64,000 nucleotides of DNA from Cheiracanthium punctorium (lineage: Eukaryota > Arthropoda > Arachnida > Araneae > Cheiracanthiidae): the NCBI GenBank assembly GCA_038373885.1, contig JAWZYV010011897.1, forward strand, positions 310,001 to 374,000. The letters run 5' to 3'. This document shows, one piece after another, positions 46,426 through 57,885 of the stretch (its first letter is position 1; each line of letters begins with the position of its first letter). The position numbers and the translations under genes are program-made. The notes under the pieces are model-generated. The model worked only from the letters and a program-made list of their open reading frames with translations, was not told the origin of the DNA and did no database searches.

Positions 46426-47033
46426 CACACATGTAAAAATAAACACATTTTTTTCGTTTAGTTCTCTTAACTTGTGTTAGGAAGTTATAACTTGTTCGCT
46501 TCCAAATTGAACGTTTTTGTACGCACCAAAAAAATTTTGCTTAACTAAACAAGTACTTGATTATAAAGAAATAGCTATGATTTTGTTTATCTGAAAAAGT
46601 TAAATTATTAAAATAATAAATTTTCTTTTTAGGTGTCATTTGTAAAGGTGTAATGTATTTAAAGGCTAAATGGGAAATAAATAAATAAATAAATACGAAA
46701 ATGATAGTAAAATATGTAGAGTTAAGCTTGTCATTCGTTTAACATTAACGCACAGCTACGCAACCTTTAAACAGTATTTTTTATAGACCAACGCCTTAGA
46801 TTATTTTTTTATGGCCGGATTTTAAAAGTTTGAGGGAAAGAAAAAGAAAATCATCGGAAAAGTCCAAATTTAAAGGGGGGGGGGAGAAATCCACTGAAAA
46901 TGTTATTAATCAACCTCAAAGTATAAAAGCTATTCCCATACAATGAAAAGTTAAATTTAGCCCAAATCCCCTAAATTGGTTACAACTGGCAACCAGACAC
47001 ACCCCTTCCACCATCATACATAAAATTCCTTAA

Positions 47034-47421
47034 CCCTTTCCCAATGCAGAAAAAAGGTCAGCCGTTGCCATCGCTCGACTTAACTACCAGCAAGATGGCG
47101 GACGATCGAAACGTTCATCGCGTGCCACAGATCTAGAGACCCTTTTTTGACGACAGCTGGCTGTGCCGGCACAACCAGCTGCACCAAAAAAGGGTTTCTA
47201 GATCTGTGGCATTCTTCCATTTTTCAGCAGATGTCAGTGCTGTTAAAAATAATCGTGACAATTTTTTACGGGAAATGATGTGCTAAAAAGTAAAAGGATT
47301 CTCGTGGAGCTATGTCACCCGCAACTATTTTTATAGAAATCCAATCTATTCTTCGTGACTGGCAACAGTCAAAGCGTCAGAGTTTGGTGTTCCCAGAGCG
47401 GGAACACCGCGCGTTAAAGGG
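47034..47421 (-). mobile_element. piggyBac-like palindromic MITE, copy 3 (shortened)
   Basis: This is an inverted copy flanked by perfect TTAA on both sides (47030-47033 and 47422-47425). Two pieces are missing compared with the copies at 44188 and 51102. One is most of one palindrome arm: the unique region joins straight to TGCCACAGATCTAG. The other is the terminal 15 bp: the element ends at CCCTTTCCCAATGC instead of CCTTTGAGGCGCAA. The terminal loss lies between two AAAGGGTT repeats. It could therefore be a slippage deletion, or use of an inner end during transposition. Confidence 0.85.
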
Positions 47422-48482
47422 TTAACGCGTTCTTATAAGAACTGTATAAAATTTTCCCTGACTAAATTTCTTGGTTGAAGTAACGTTTGGCACTCATCAC
47501 CAATATCAGTAGGGCCAGAAAAGTTGCCAGCGAAAAATTGCCAGCGATTTGTAAACGATAAATAGTCGCATCTTCCGCTACCTGCTAAACTACTTTATAT
47601 GAAAATAAATAAATCAATATTTTAGCCTCAAAAGTTACATGACCTTTTTCACCAGCTTAAAATCGAATAGAAATCCCAGACAAAGAAAAGAATTCTATCA
47701 AAATGTCGAAAAACCCTGGAACGATGCCAAATACGGAAGATAAAAATTTCTCTGGTCACTTCAGAGGCAAAACAATAAAATATCAGTCAATAAATAACTG
47801 GCATTTTAAGACGGAAACCCAAGTTTCAGCAAGATATCTTGATGTGCTGAATAGAAATTGCTTATATTAAATTATTAGCAGTAAGAAGACGAACAATTCC
47901 ATTAAAGAACCTCGGCAGTTTTTCCTCATTTCATAAATACTAGTATTTATTTTGCAGATCTTAGTTTTACGAAAACGACTTTGACTCTTTTAGAACTAAT
48001 ACTGGTGACACGGTATTAAGGCTTCTTAATGAAATGAAACTCGTTCAGAACTAAACAGCACAACGAAATAAATTATACTTAAAAAAAAAAAAAACTAAGG
48101 AAACACGCTTTTATAGCAGTATTAAATAAAAAATAATCTTTAAAGATTTTGTTCAGCAGCAATATGATATCGCACAACTCAGTAGAAGTTACCTTCTGGA
48201 ATTAAGCTTAAAAGAAGAATTAAATGATTCACACAAAAAAAAAATAATAATTAGCTTAATGTTTAAAAAAAAAGAGGTGCTTTGATATTAGATGCCTTTG
48301 ATTAAGAAGTTTTTCTTTTTTTTTTTTTTTTTTTTTTTTCAAATTATTAGTAAAGACAGTCATTATGTGAAAATGTAAATGAAAAGAATAATTTTAATTT
48401 TTTAGTCTTAAAACAAAGTTGAGCGAAGAAATAAAAATTGCTTATGTATTCTCGTCAAACTTCATGAAATTTTGGGTATAAC

Positions 48483-48494
<12 letters not shown>

Positions 48495-48516
<22 letters not shown>

Positions 48517-49070
48517 GTACATCACTGTGGATGTAATTTTGTGAGACTCTGTACAAGAACTTTAACTGTTATTCCTATCAAGATTTATCTGTTATAAACG
48601 TTTATATCCTTATGGTACTGTGCTTAAACAGTAAATGTGATTTTGTGAGATTCTGTAAAAGAAGTTTTATTGCTATTCTTACCAAGATTAATCTGTTATA
48701 AGCGTTTATATCCTTATTGTACAGTGCTTAAAAGGAATTAATGTCTTTAAATTGCCATAGATTGTAATGTAATGAAATTCTTTCGAGTGCTCCTGTAGAA
48801 GAACTAAAAATCTTGCATTTTCGATGGAAGGCCTTATTTTGTTTGAAATTGATGGATGTTTCTAAATTAGCTTTAAACAATGACTCCCCATCAGCGTAAT
48901 GTATTGGAATTTTTTGGGGCACTCCTACTACAAAAAAAAAAAAGTATAAAAGCTATGTTCACAATTTTCAATACTGTTGTATTGACATTTTTTAATGTTC
49001 TGTAAAATTTCAAATAAATTGGATATGCCTGAAACTGGGTGAAAATTGAATAACAAGATTCTATTACACT
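48495..49070 (+). repeat. Dispersed repeat with GTGCTCCTGTA motif, copy 2
   Basis: A unit of about 120 bp is tandemly duplicated at 48516-48730 (AATTTTGTGAGACTCTGTA..., TATAAACGTTTATATCCTTA... twice). It is followed by TAATGTAATGAAATTCTTTC, GAGTGCTCCTGTAGAAG and CGATGGAAGGCCTTATTTTG. A long A-run precedes it (48485-48514). Confidence 0.65.
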
Positions 49071-49131
49071 GATACATAGAAGAAATAAAAGCATTTTAAA
49101 AAAAAGAAAAAGAAGAAGAAGAAGAACGGAG

Positions 49132-50152
49132 TAGGGAATGCAATCCCCATCCCGCGGGAACGGGATCCTGCGGGATCCCGCACAAATGTTTGTGGGACTA
49201 GTCCCGAGGGATTAGGATCCTAATCCCGCGGGATTGACACTTTTAATTTTTTTTTAAATTACAATTACACGCTGCTTTCCCAATCAGCAGACCGAAAATT
49301 TTTGCACATTTATGTCTCTTATCTGACAAAAAAAAAAAAAAGAATCAATAATTACAAATTTTAATTTAAAGTTTGATTTTTTAAAATTATCTTCCAATGG
49401 GAGTCTGGATCGAGCATCGTAATCTAAATTTTTCGCCAATTTTCCAATCTCCAAATGAACTGAAATATTTCATACTAATTTATCTCTTAACGAACAGTCA
49501 CGAATCAGGGGCGTAGCCAAGGGGGGGGTTAGGGGGTCATACCCCCCCCCATGAGGAATTTTTTGTCATACAAAATGTATATTCTTCACTACATTGCCAC
49601 ACCCACGTATACATATATATGAGTTGTAGTAGTTGTAACCCCCCCATAAAAAATTTCTGGCTACGCCCCTGTCACGAATTAATTATAGAAAGTTTTCAAT
49701 TTTTTTAATTAACACTTTTAATTATTTTACTAAAGTTAAATCTAGACTAGGAAATGATTCATTGGATTTGTTCGATTTTGTACGTTCTCTTTTCAGCAAC
49801 TAAGAAAATAACGTAAGTAATTGAATGTATAAATAAATTGTATATTTCTGTAAATTCCTCATTTTTAGCAACTAACAATAAGACATGACTTAGAATATTA
49901 TTCTGAATATCATGATTATAATTTTCATATTTCTGAAAGTTATTGTATTAATTATCTCATAAGATTAATTATTATCATTAAAATTAAACTCCATAGTGCT
50001 TAAAATCTTACTTTTTTCTACTTTTCTCTGTTGAAATGATATCCTAGCTAAATAAAATGACAATCCCGCGAGATTGCGGGATCCCGCGGGATCAATAAAT
50101 CTCAATCCCGAAATCCCGCAAGAAGAAAAACAGTGCGGGATTGCATTCCCTA
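49132..50152. mobile_element. hAT-type element with CCCGCGGGAT repeats
   Basis: The ends TAGGGAATGCAATCCC and GGGATTGCATTCCCTA are perfect 16-bp TIRs. They are flanked by a perfect 8-bp duplication GAACGGAG (49124-49131 and 50153-50160). Both subterminal regions carry many ATCCCGCGGGAT-type palindromic repeats. The middle is AT-rich and non-coding. Removing the nested MITE (49506-49671 plus one duplication) leaves about 847 bp. Confidence 0.93.
49506..49671. mobile_element. hAT-type MITE, CAGGGGCGTAGCC family, copy 2, nested
   Basis: The 166-bp unit has perfect ends CAGGGGCGTAGCCA and TGGCTACGCCCCTG and a perfect 8-bp duplication TCACGAAT (49498-49505 and 49672-49679). It lies inside the larger element 49132-50152. 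It shares ends with 31780-31953, but its middle is different. Confidence 0.93.
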
Positions 50153-51101
50153 GAACGGAGGTGTGTGTGGGGTATATTAACACTATTTAGAAGTAAGAAA
50201 GGGGAAAAGGAGAGGCTTTCAAAGTTTTTAACTGTTCCCACTCCTACTTTTAGTACTTTCTGTAATTTTTTTTTTTTTTTTTTTAAGCTTTCAAATTCAT
50301 GCACACTGCAAAATATATAAATTAGCACAAAGAGCTCAAAGGTTATAACAATTATTATTTCTCAGGAAACACATCCTGAAGTATTAACAAACAAACAAAA
50401 AAAAAGTAGCTTGACAACACACTAAAATAAACAATTTATACAATATGCAAATGAGGTCAGATAAGAAAAATGTTTGTAACTAAAACAAGGAAGGCACAGT
50501 GGTCTATCTATTTTTAGGTTTTAAAGTATAAAAATCTACTCAAGTAAAAATTCACATGAACGCCGAGTTAACTAAGCCGTACTGCGTAGAGTAATAACAA
50601 GTATTTTTAGTTTAAAGGAAAAAGGCTGAGCCAACAAATTTAAATAATAACAAAAGTCACCATTTTAAATATTAGGATAGTATTAAAGTCGATCTTTTTT
50701 AAACAAGTATTTTAAATGCATAAAACCATCGATGTACTGAGACAACGAAACTATCTTGATGAAAGACAGTTTGATGGATTGCACTAATACATTATAGCGG
50801 TTACTTTTGAGAGCTAATTATTCTTTCTTTGAATTAAGAAGGACTGTTTTCCTGACATTTCAGTCAGAAATAACGGACAAATTATTTTCAAATTAACATA
50901 TTAGAAAACTACTGAAAACAGTACAACTGCATTTTCTTAAAATGTTATTTAAACTGTAAGTGTAGTGCATTAGATTACTATTGTGTAAATCATTGCTTTA
51001 TGGCTAATAAGATAAAATTGCAACTAAGATACATAAATTTAGCTCGAAACCTGCGCAAGTATAACTTCTTATTTTTTATGAGGGGGGAGGGAGGTCGTAA
51101 A

Positions 51102-51609
51102 CCCTTTAACGCGCAGTGTTCCCGCTCTGGGAACACCAAATTCTGACGTTTTGACTGTTGCCAGTCACGAAGAATAGATTTGATTTCTATAAAAATAGTC
51201 GCGGGTGAAATAGCTCCACGAGAATCCTCTACTTTTTAGCACGTCCTTTCCCGTAAAAAATGGTCACGATTATTTTTAACAGCACTGACATCTGCTGAAA
51301 AATGGAAGAATGCGGGACAAGCGGGATAGATTGCCCAATGCTGAAAAAAGGGCAGTCGTTGCCATCGCTCGACTTAACTACCAGCAAGATGGCGGACGAT
51401 CGAAATGTTCATCGCGTGCCACAGATCTAGAGACCCTTTTTTAACGACAGCTGGCTGTGCGGCACAGCCAGCTGTCGTCAAAAAAGGGTCTCTAGATGTG
51501 TGGCACGCGATGAACATTTCGATCGTCCGCCATCTTGCTGGTAGTTAAGTCGAGCGATGGCAACGACTGCCCTTTTTTCAGCATTGGGAAAGGGTTGCGC
51601 CTCAAAGGG
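51102..51609 (+). mobile_element. piggyBac-like palindromic MITE, copy 4
   Basis: This is a full-length copy starting CCCTTTAACGCG and ending CCTCAAAGGG before TTAA (51610-51613). The left flank is TAAA, one base off TTAA. The palindrome covers about 51336-51592, with a tight central hairpin GACAGCTGGCTGTGC/GCACAGCCAGCTGTC. It is the best-preserved copy here and a suitable reference for the family consensus. Confidence 0.9.
51336..51592. repeat. Long internal palindrome of MITE copy 4
   Basis: Near-perfect arms of about 125 bp flank a centre at about 51457-51465. Each arm contains AAGATGGCGG, GATCGAAA, CGCGTGCCACAGATCTAG and AGGGTC. Single-stranded DNA or RNA from this stretch could fold into one long hairpin. 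Confidence 0.9.
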
Positions 51610-51745
51610 TTAATTAATGGTTTGTCCCCGAAGCTATACAAAACATTCGTCAAACTTTTACCGAATCTTTTTTTTTTTCTCCTTAACTCAATGATTTCGA
51701 GAAATCCATAAAATAAGTGCTTTATCAATCCTATCATAGGTTATA

Positions 51746-52433
51746 CCGGGTGTCTCAAAAAGGCGGTAACGGGATTTAACTCTAATAGAGATAAGTGGGC
51801 AGTGTAAATTGAAAAGATGTTCAAAATAAGGTCGAAATAAGACTCCATTAAGAAAAAATTCCCCTCGTTCATTTTCAAACACATTTTAATTTGTATACGA
51901 CCCTCCATAAAAAACATTCCCAATTAGTAAAATGTGCCCCATACACTCATGAGATGATGTATCAAATTTGGTCCTTTCATCATACAACGTCGCAGAGATG
52001 TCTTTAAAAAAAAAGTGATCGGGGACTATACATGATTTTGAACGTAAACGTTTATTACTAGATTGGAAAACAATTATTTTCTTTCGTAGTTTCAGTACGA
52101 CCCCTGAAATGCGACCCTTCGGCGTGATTTTTTTCCCTTCGAGAGCCACTGGAAAGTAGTTTATATTTACCTTCATATCTGACACTTTTTAAGATATAAT
52201 TCTCAAATTTTGTATGTCACCTTATGAATGTATGCAGCACATTTTACCAATTGTGAGTTGTTTTTTACGGGGGCCGTATACAAATTAAAAAAGTTTTGTA
52301 AATTAACGAGAGGGATTTTTTGTTAACGGAATCTTATTTCCGACCTTATTTTGAACATTTTTCCAATTTACACAGCCCACTTATCCCTAATAGATAAAGA
52401 AAAGCCCGTTACCACCTTTTTGGGGACACCCTG
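51746..52433. mobile_element. Fold-back MITE with long TIRs and TA flanks
   Basis: The left end CCGGGTGTCTCAAAAAGGCG pairs with the right end, which reverse-complemented reads CAGGGTGTCCCCAAAAAGGT. Homology between the two arms continues for more than 200 bp through matching blocks such as GATAAGTGGGC, TTCAAAATAAGGTCG, TTTAATTTGTATACG and TAAAATGTGC. TA dinucleotides flank both ends (51744-51745 and 52434-52435), consistent with IS630/Tc1/mariner-type insertion. There is no transposase. The open frames inside are not supported as genes. The arms have diverged at many sites, so the element is not very young. Confidence 0.85.
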
Positions 52434-52435
52434 TA

Positions 52436-53925
52436 GACAAAAAATTTAAAAAATATATATTAAACAAAAAATTGTGCTTACTAAAAAGATCTACTTAAAA
52501 TACAGCATTTTTTTTCTAATCATAAAGGCTGATGATTCTAAACATGTTACAAATTTACAAATAGTTTGCAGAGCGCAAAGAGTGGTGGATTCAGAATTTG
52601 GTCAATTTAAAAATTTAATAACAAAATTTAATTTTCAAATTTACGTTAATTGTTTTTGGTATGAACAGATAGAGTTTATACAATGCAATATGTATATCTC
52701 TTTATTACGATCCCCAAGCAACGAAACACTAACTATCGCCCCTCGCCCCTCAGTTTCATGCGTTATAACAGACCATGTAGTATATTTATTTTTATAGTAC
52801 GGAAAAAAAAAATATTAGAACGTTTGACGAAAGACCCATCGCAACCCAGAAAAGAAAAGGGAGCTGACAAAAACCGAAATCTGATTTTCAAATGAGTCGC
52901 CCAATGTAAAGTACGAGTAGCCAAAAACTTGAAAATAGTATGAAAGTGGCGTTTTTTATTCAAAAAAGTCGTCCGAGTCGCCGTATCTTTAAATTAGTAG
53001 CATTAGTTTTCAGCTGTCGGTGGACACCCTGAATGGGAGATTCTAAAAACAAAAAAATAATATTTTTTTAATATCAGTTTAAAATGACGCAGCACCCACC
53101 TTACACATTAATCACAAATTCTTACCTCTACACATAGCTATACAACACATTAAAAAGAAAAAGTTTAAAAAAGAAGACTTCCTGTAACTAGACTGATTTT
53201 AGTTTCCTTCATCCTCATTTAGTTTCTCGATGCGACTGTTTTTTCTGTGATCTTCGAGCGAGAGCCATATTCAGACCTTAAGAACAATGAACACGAAGCC
53301 AAAAGGCTGGCCCCAGACAAAGGAAGGAAGGAAGAACTTAGCGAGATTTTTTTAACAGATAATCTGTACGAGAATGGTGTATGCCTTATCCTATTTACAT
53401 GCAAATCAGACGCTAGAAACGCGACAACACAAGAGGAGAAGAAAAAAAAAAGTAACTGTGCATCATCGATTGCGTGTACATAGCAGCTCTCTCCCCTTAT
53501 TAGAAAAATCAATAAAAATTTTATGTCGCGACGTGAAGGAGTTTTGCACCCTCTATCTTTCGTTGAATCACATAAGAATTATCCTAACCCTTTCAGATTT
53601 ACCCTGTCTGTAGTGTAATCCAGTGGTACAATTAATGAGAACCTGTCTTAAGCGGTTGCTGGTTTCCTGATCCCATGAATTCAAGAATTTTCGATAGTAT
53701 AGTGGTATTCAATGAACACCTGGCTTTAGCGAATATCAGGTTTTGGTTCCTAGCGATTACGTTTACCGGTTACGTATTTTCAATCCCAGTATGCTGCCAA
53801 TGACTTCACTAAAGTTTTATTTTTCTTTCCCCTCCCAAAGGCGGGCACTTCAAGCATTGGCCACTTCCTTATGGAGGCAACTATTAGGTGGACAAGCGTT
53901 GCATCCTATGAAAAAGCAGACGAAA
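52436..53925. other. AT-rich spacer with short unrecognised frames
   Basis: The frame 53247-53483 (EREPYSDLKNNEHEAKRL...) looks charged but matches nothing I know. A possible pogo-like fragment (CAGTGGTACAATTAATGAG) starts at 53622. Confidence 0.4.
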
Positions 53926-53998
53926 TGACACCCAAGCTCATACCGGGAAACGAACCCGGAACGCAGGCCCTGACTGACTCCTTTGATTTCCCTAAGCT
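53926..53998 (-). mobile_element. tRNA-like SINE fragment
   Basis: On the minus strand, CCGGGTTCGTTTCCCGG is a T-arm-like B box, followed by TATGAGCTTGGGTGTC. One B-box base differs from consensus. It directly abuts the repeat shared with 15856-16740. Confidence 0.4.
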
Positions 53999-54310
53999 AG
54001 AGATTGAAAAGGGGCCCCTTAAAATGAACAGAATATTTGAAAATTAGGCTTATGTGCTTACAAACCACACTGAACTCTTTTAAAGCTCTTGGGGAGCCTG
54101 ACTTTTCGGGGAGGGGGGGGAGGTGACAGCGGGGTGTCTGTGGAGTCCTCCGCTACGCCACTGTGTAAAGACGCCAGATTACTGGGACATAAATAATCAA
54201 ATTACTCTAATTTAAAAGTAGTATATCCCTTTTAGGGAGGGTCTAGGGAGGGCCCCCATCCCAAGGGGGCCCCTCGGCAATCGCCGACTAGCCGACTAGG
54301 CCAGTTCGAC
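53999..54310 (+). repeat. Dispersed repeat, copy B (uninterrupted)
   Basis: Shares CTAGAGATTGAAAAGG, AGTCCTCCGCTACGCCACTG, AAATTACTCTAATTTAAAAG and CGGCAATCGCCGACTAGCCGA with copy A at 15856-16740, in the same orientation. It supplies the empty-site reference for the insertion in copy A. Confidence 0.68.
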
Positions 54311-55489
54311 CGTGATGTGGTAGAATGATTCTTTAGCCATTACACAATCCGAGCGACTAATTCAGTAAAGTAAACATTCACATTTGTTGATGTAAATGGC
54401 TAGCCGACCAGGCCACAAATATTGGTGTAAAAGAAAAATTGTTCATAAAGTTGGTATTAACAAAATTTGTATTAAAAATGTATAACCCTCAGAAGAGTAA
54501 GCATTAACTATGAGTTTAAGAGATAACTTGTATCATTTAATATTTTATACAAAATACAATTAAGATATTAAAAACTTAATCAAAAATTCCAGCTGGTTTG
54601 AAATTATTTTATTCCTTCATGCAAAATGATAAAAATCAGCAATCCCCTCTTTCATCATGGACATGGTCAATCTACTATATTGGTGCACCACGAGTACATA
54701 CACAACTCATACTGACAAAAACTACACGACACAACAGTAAAAATTACATGTTTTCGTTATTATTTTAACAGGATTTTTCTATTACACTTGCTTTTTTACC
54801 CTCTCTTCTCTCAAATTTAAAATTCATTTACAGCCCTGCCACTCAATACAGTGGTCGTTTCTCAGAAGTTGGTTGTATTTTACCAATCATTTATTCTTCA
54901 TATTCCGTTCAGATAAAAAAGGCAAAAACTTTAGAAACAGCGAAGAAATTTTTGTCAGACAAATATTGAAGGCAAAAGATACATAAGTAGTTGGACTTCT
55001 GCAGACATAAGAAGTCTACAGGAGATTTCAATTTCGAAGAATTGAAGATTTTATCAATTGGGACAAGCAAGGGCTACAAAACTATTCCACAGCATGCTAG
55101 AAAATAGTCTGGTTAAAAAAAAAAAAAAATGTGAACAACCTGCGCTCAAAAGCGAAAAAAAAAAAAAATTACCGAGACTGAGGTCGAATTTTAAGCCCAC
55201 CTTATCTTCAATCTTATTACTACTGAGGCTCAAGGTAAATTTCAGAAAAATACAGTAGTCCCAATAAAAGACTCCCCCCCCCCCTTCTTTTTTACGCAAG
55301 AGCAAAGGATTAAGTCCTGCAAATAGTGTGATTAGCCAGCAACGACAGTGAAACGACGCCAAACCCCAATCTGACACGGACACCCGACAAATCGGTACAA
55401 GAGCCCCCCCCCCCCCCTGACGCCCTCTCACAATTAACCAGAGCGGAGGGAATCAAAAATAAAAAAATAACAGGCTAAAAAGGAATAAA
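54311..55489. other. AT-rich spacer
   Basis: Contains C- and A-runs near 55117, 55275 and 55404. No gene was recognised. Confidence 0.5.
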
Positions 55490-55770
55490 ACATTTTCGGA
55501 ACCCTAATCCTGGCAAACACGATCAATACGAGACGCTAGGCGAGACAGTCGAATTTCTCTGGCATTTTCCTGAGCAGACCCAGGCTAGCTAGATGCAGAG
55601 AGAGCTAGAGAGAGGTTAAGCACGACATGGGCAAGATAACGAGAAAAGAAAAGAGAGAACTAACTTACAGACAAAAATCCGGCGGTGAGTCGCCCCACAA
55701 TATCAGAACCGGTGAAACGACTTGGGCACTTCCAAAAGGAAGCATTCATTACCATTTCGCAGAATATCTT
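55490..55770 (+). other. GC-richer block; possible first exon
   Basis: ATG at 55627 opens MGKITRKEKRELTYRQKSG. A good donor-like GTGAGT follows at about 55685, so a short first exon is conceivable. The sequence upstream is rich in GAGAGAGC and CTAGCTAG phrases. Nothing is recognised. Confidence 0.25.
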
Positions 55771-55920
55771 AACGCAGATATTACAACAACAACGAAAGTG
55801 CATTTCTATTAAATCTGAATAACTTGCCTGTCTGTTCGATGTGTAAGCATTAAAGACCCGTCCAGCACCCAGAACCCGTAAAATGATGGGATAAATAAAT
55901 CTTGATGATGACCGTAAGAT

Positions 55921-55925
<5 letters not shown>

Positions 55926-55958
<33 letters not shown>
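55926..55958. repeat. Long T-run
   Basis: About 33 consecutive T bases. Comparable runs lie at 13-36 (A), 5763-5790 (T), 10936-10961 (A), 48485-48514 (A) and 19071-19094 (T, followed by a G-run). Some may be poly(A) tails of retroposed copies, but none has a recognisable body attached. Confidence 0.95.
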
Positions 55959-55960
<2 letters not shown>

Positions 55961-56268
55961 GCCATACTACACCGAAAGAGGTATTCGAACAAAATAAAAC
56001 GAATCATTACACCTGTTCCCCTAATGTTTTCAGGCGGGGGAGAATGGCATAATCGAATCCCCACCCCCACCCTCTTATGATTGGCTATTTATAACAAAAC
56101 CTCTGATTTTAGTTAGTTCCGATTAGTTAAAACTCAAACACGTTCTGTAAATCTGACGTTAGCAAATAGTAGTCAAATATTTTTTAAGTCACTTCTACCT
56201 CATATTAACTACTACTGCTCACGTAAATATTATGATTTCACATTAAAATCAGAGCCTGATTATGCCCA

Positions 56269-56402
56269 ACAGGGACCCTGGGCATTGGTGAATTTGCGGG
56301 CCCCCAATCTATGAAATTTGTTTTATTTTTCATAAAATTTTGATATAAAAAAGAATATTTCAGAACAACATTTGATATTGGGGGCCCAGGGCAAAGTCCC
56401 GA
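56269..56402. mobile_element. Small hAT-type MITE
   Basis: The 134-bp unit has inverted ends: ACAGGGACCCTGGGC...GCGGGCCCCCAAT pairs with ATTGGGGGCCCAGGGC...GTCCCGA. The flanks TATGCCCA (56261-56268) and TTTGCCCA (56403-56410) are an 8-bp duplication with one mismatch. It has no coding capacity. Confidence 0.68.
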
Positions 56403-57777
56403 TTTGCCCATGCGATAATAAGGCTCAGACTAAAATCGCAAAGCAATTAAATAGGCTCAGTTCTGATATTTTACGATACAAAATAAGCAAGAGAGTATTC
56501 AAATGCTTGGCACTTTTTAAAATTTACATGTAATTTTACTTTCTTGTGTATGTGTGTTTAATCTCATATCCCGTATGAAAAACTTTTTAACATGCAACAG
56601 ATAATTAGAAGATTCAAAAGAATAAAGGCATATGAAAAGGCTCTTCATATATTTATAGAACCTATTTACAAAATGTTTCTCTCGCTTAATAATTGTGCAA
56701 TTCTCTTCCCACACACAAAAAATGCAAAAGCACTATACAGCATATATGCAAAATCCTTTTCTGTTGCATGACATGGTTTCAATTCATCACAGTTGTCAAA
56801 TCGGAATCTCAACTGAATTCGAAGCATGAAACAGTAAAATTCAAAATAGTACAAAATCAAAGCACAATACCATCGAATGTGCAAAAAATGTATCTTTTGT
56901 TTGATAAAAAAAAAAACGATAAATCGATCATTGCATTTTTATTCCACCTACCCACAACAAAAATTGAATGCGACGATAAGCAAATGATTTATTTCTTATA
57001 GAGGACATAATTTTTTTCTGCATAATCATGTTCAGCGGGAGCTGCGTCTCCCTTCTTTTCTTCGTACTTCATGTAATGCATAGTCTTGATTTTATGAAAA
57101 AATGGACGTTAAACAAGAATAATACAAATTTAATAAAATTCTGAAAAAAAATCGTGTAACAGCCTGTGTGTGGGAGTTGTTCTTTTAAAAATATATAACC
57201 ACGAAAACATGTTTCATTTATTTTATTTTTTTAAGAGTGGCATTCATTTGTTTTGCTTACACGTAACATTGTAAACACAAATATATTTTATTTCAAATGT
57301 GAAAACGAGAACAAACGAAAGAAATTAACTAAAACTTTTTTGAAAAATAAGAGACTTCAAAATATTAGCCAATCTAACCACACGTGATCCCAATATACAA
57401 AGACATGTACAAGGTTATCATAAAATTTCAGAGCTCATTACCAACGGTTTTGGTAGAGGAGACGTAAAATAATAACTAGACGTAGACACTGGATACTAAG
57501 TAGAACTCACTCATGCAAGTCCAAGCTCGGATTCTTGTTATTACAGTTTGAATTACTTGAAACATTTGGGTTCAATCAGAGTTTTAAACTTTTATGTTCT
57601 GCGCAATGAATGAAATTCTATGAATATTCATGAAGATGTGCGAGTACAGGAGACAATTTCAAATACAAAACCAGAGCAAACGCGGCACATGTCAGTCCAC
57701 TTTTAGCCTGTGCCATCTCTTTACACTTTACACGAAGCACAATTAAAAAAAAATTGTACTTATTAAAAACTGTAAAA

Positions 57778-57885
57778 TCAAGGTGCACGGACGTACATAA
57801 GGGAGGGGTTTAGGGAGTCGGGCAACCCCCTTTGTCTAAAACACTAATTTTGGTCGAAAATCCTCCTTTTGTATCCGTGCCTCAA
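57778..57885. repeat. Small TIR-bearing repeat
   Basis: GCACGGACGTACATAAGGGAGG pairs imperfectly with CCTCCTTTTGTATCCGTGCC. The middle contains GGGCAACCCCC. No convincing target duplication was found. Confidence 0.45.

Noticed and set aside
46105..46461. 118-codon plus-strand open frame
   Set aside because: It lies antisense across a SINE copy and an AT-rich flank and has no protein motif.
51886..52185. 99-codon minus-strand frame
   Set aside because: It spans the middle of the fold-back MITE and partly one arm, with no domain.
55054..55431. 125-codon minus-strand frame
   Set aside because: It is built around long C-, A- and T-runs that encode G, F and L stretches. Low complexity, not a gene.
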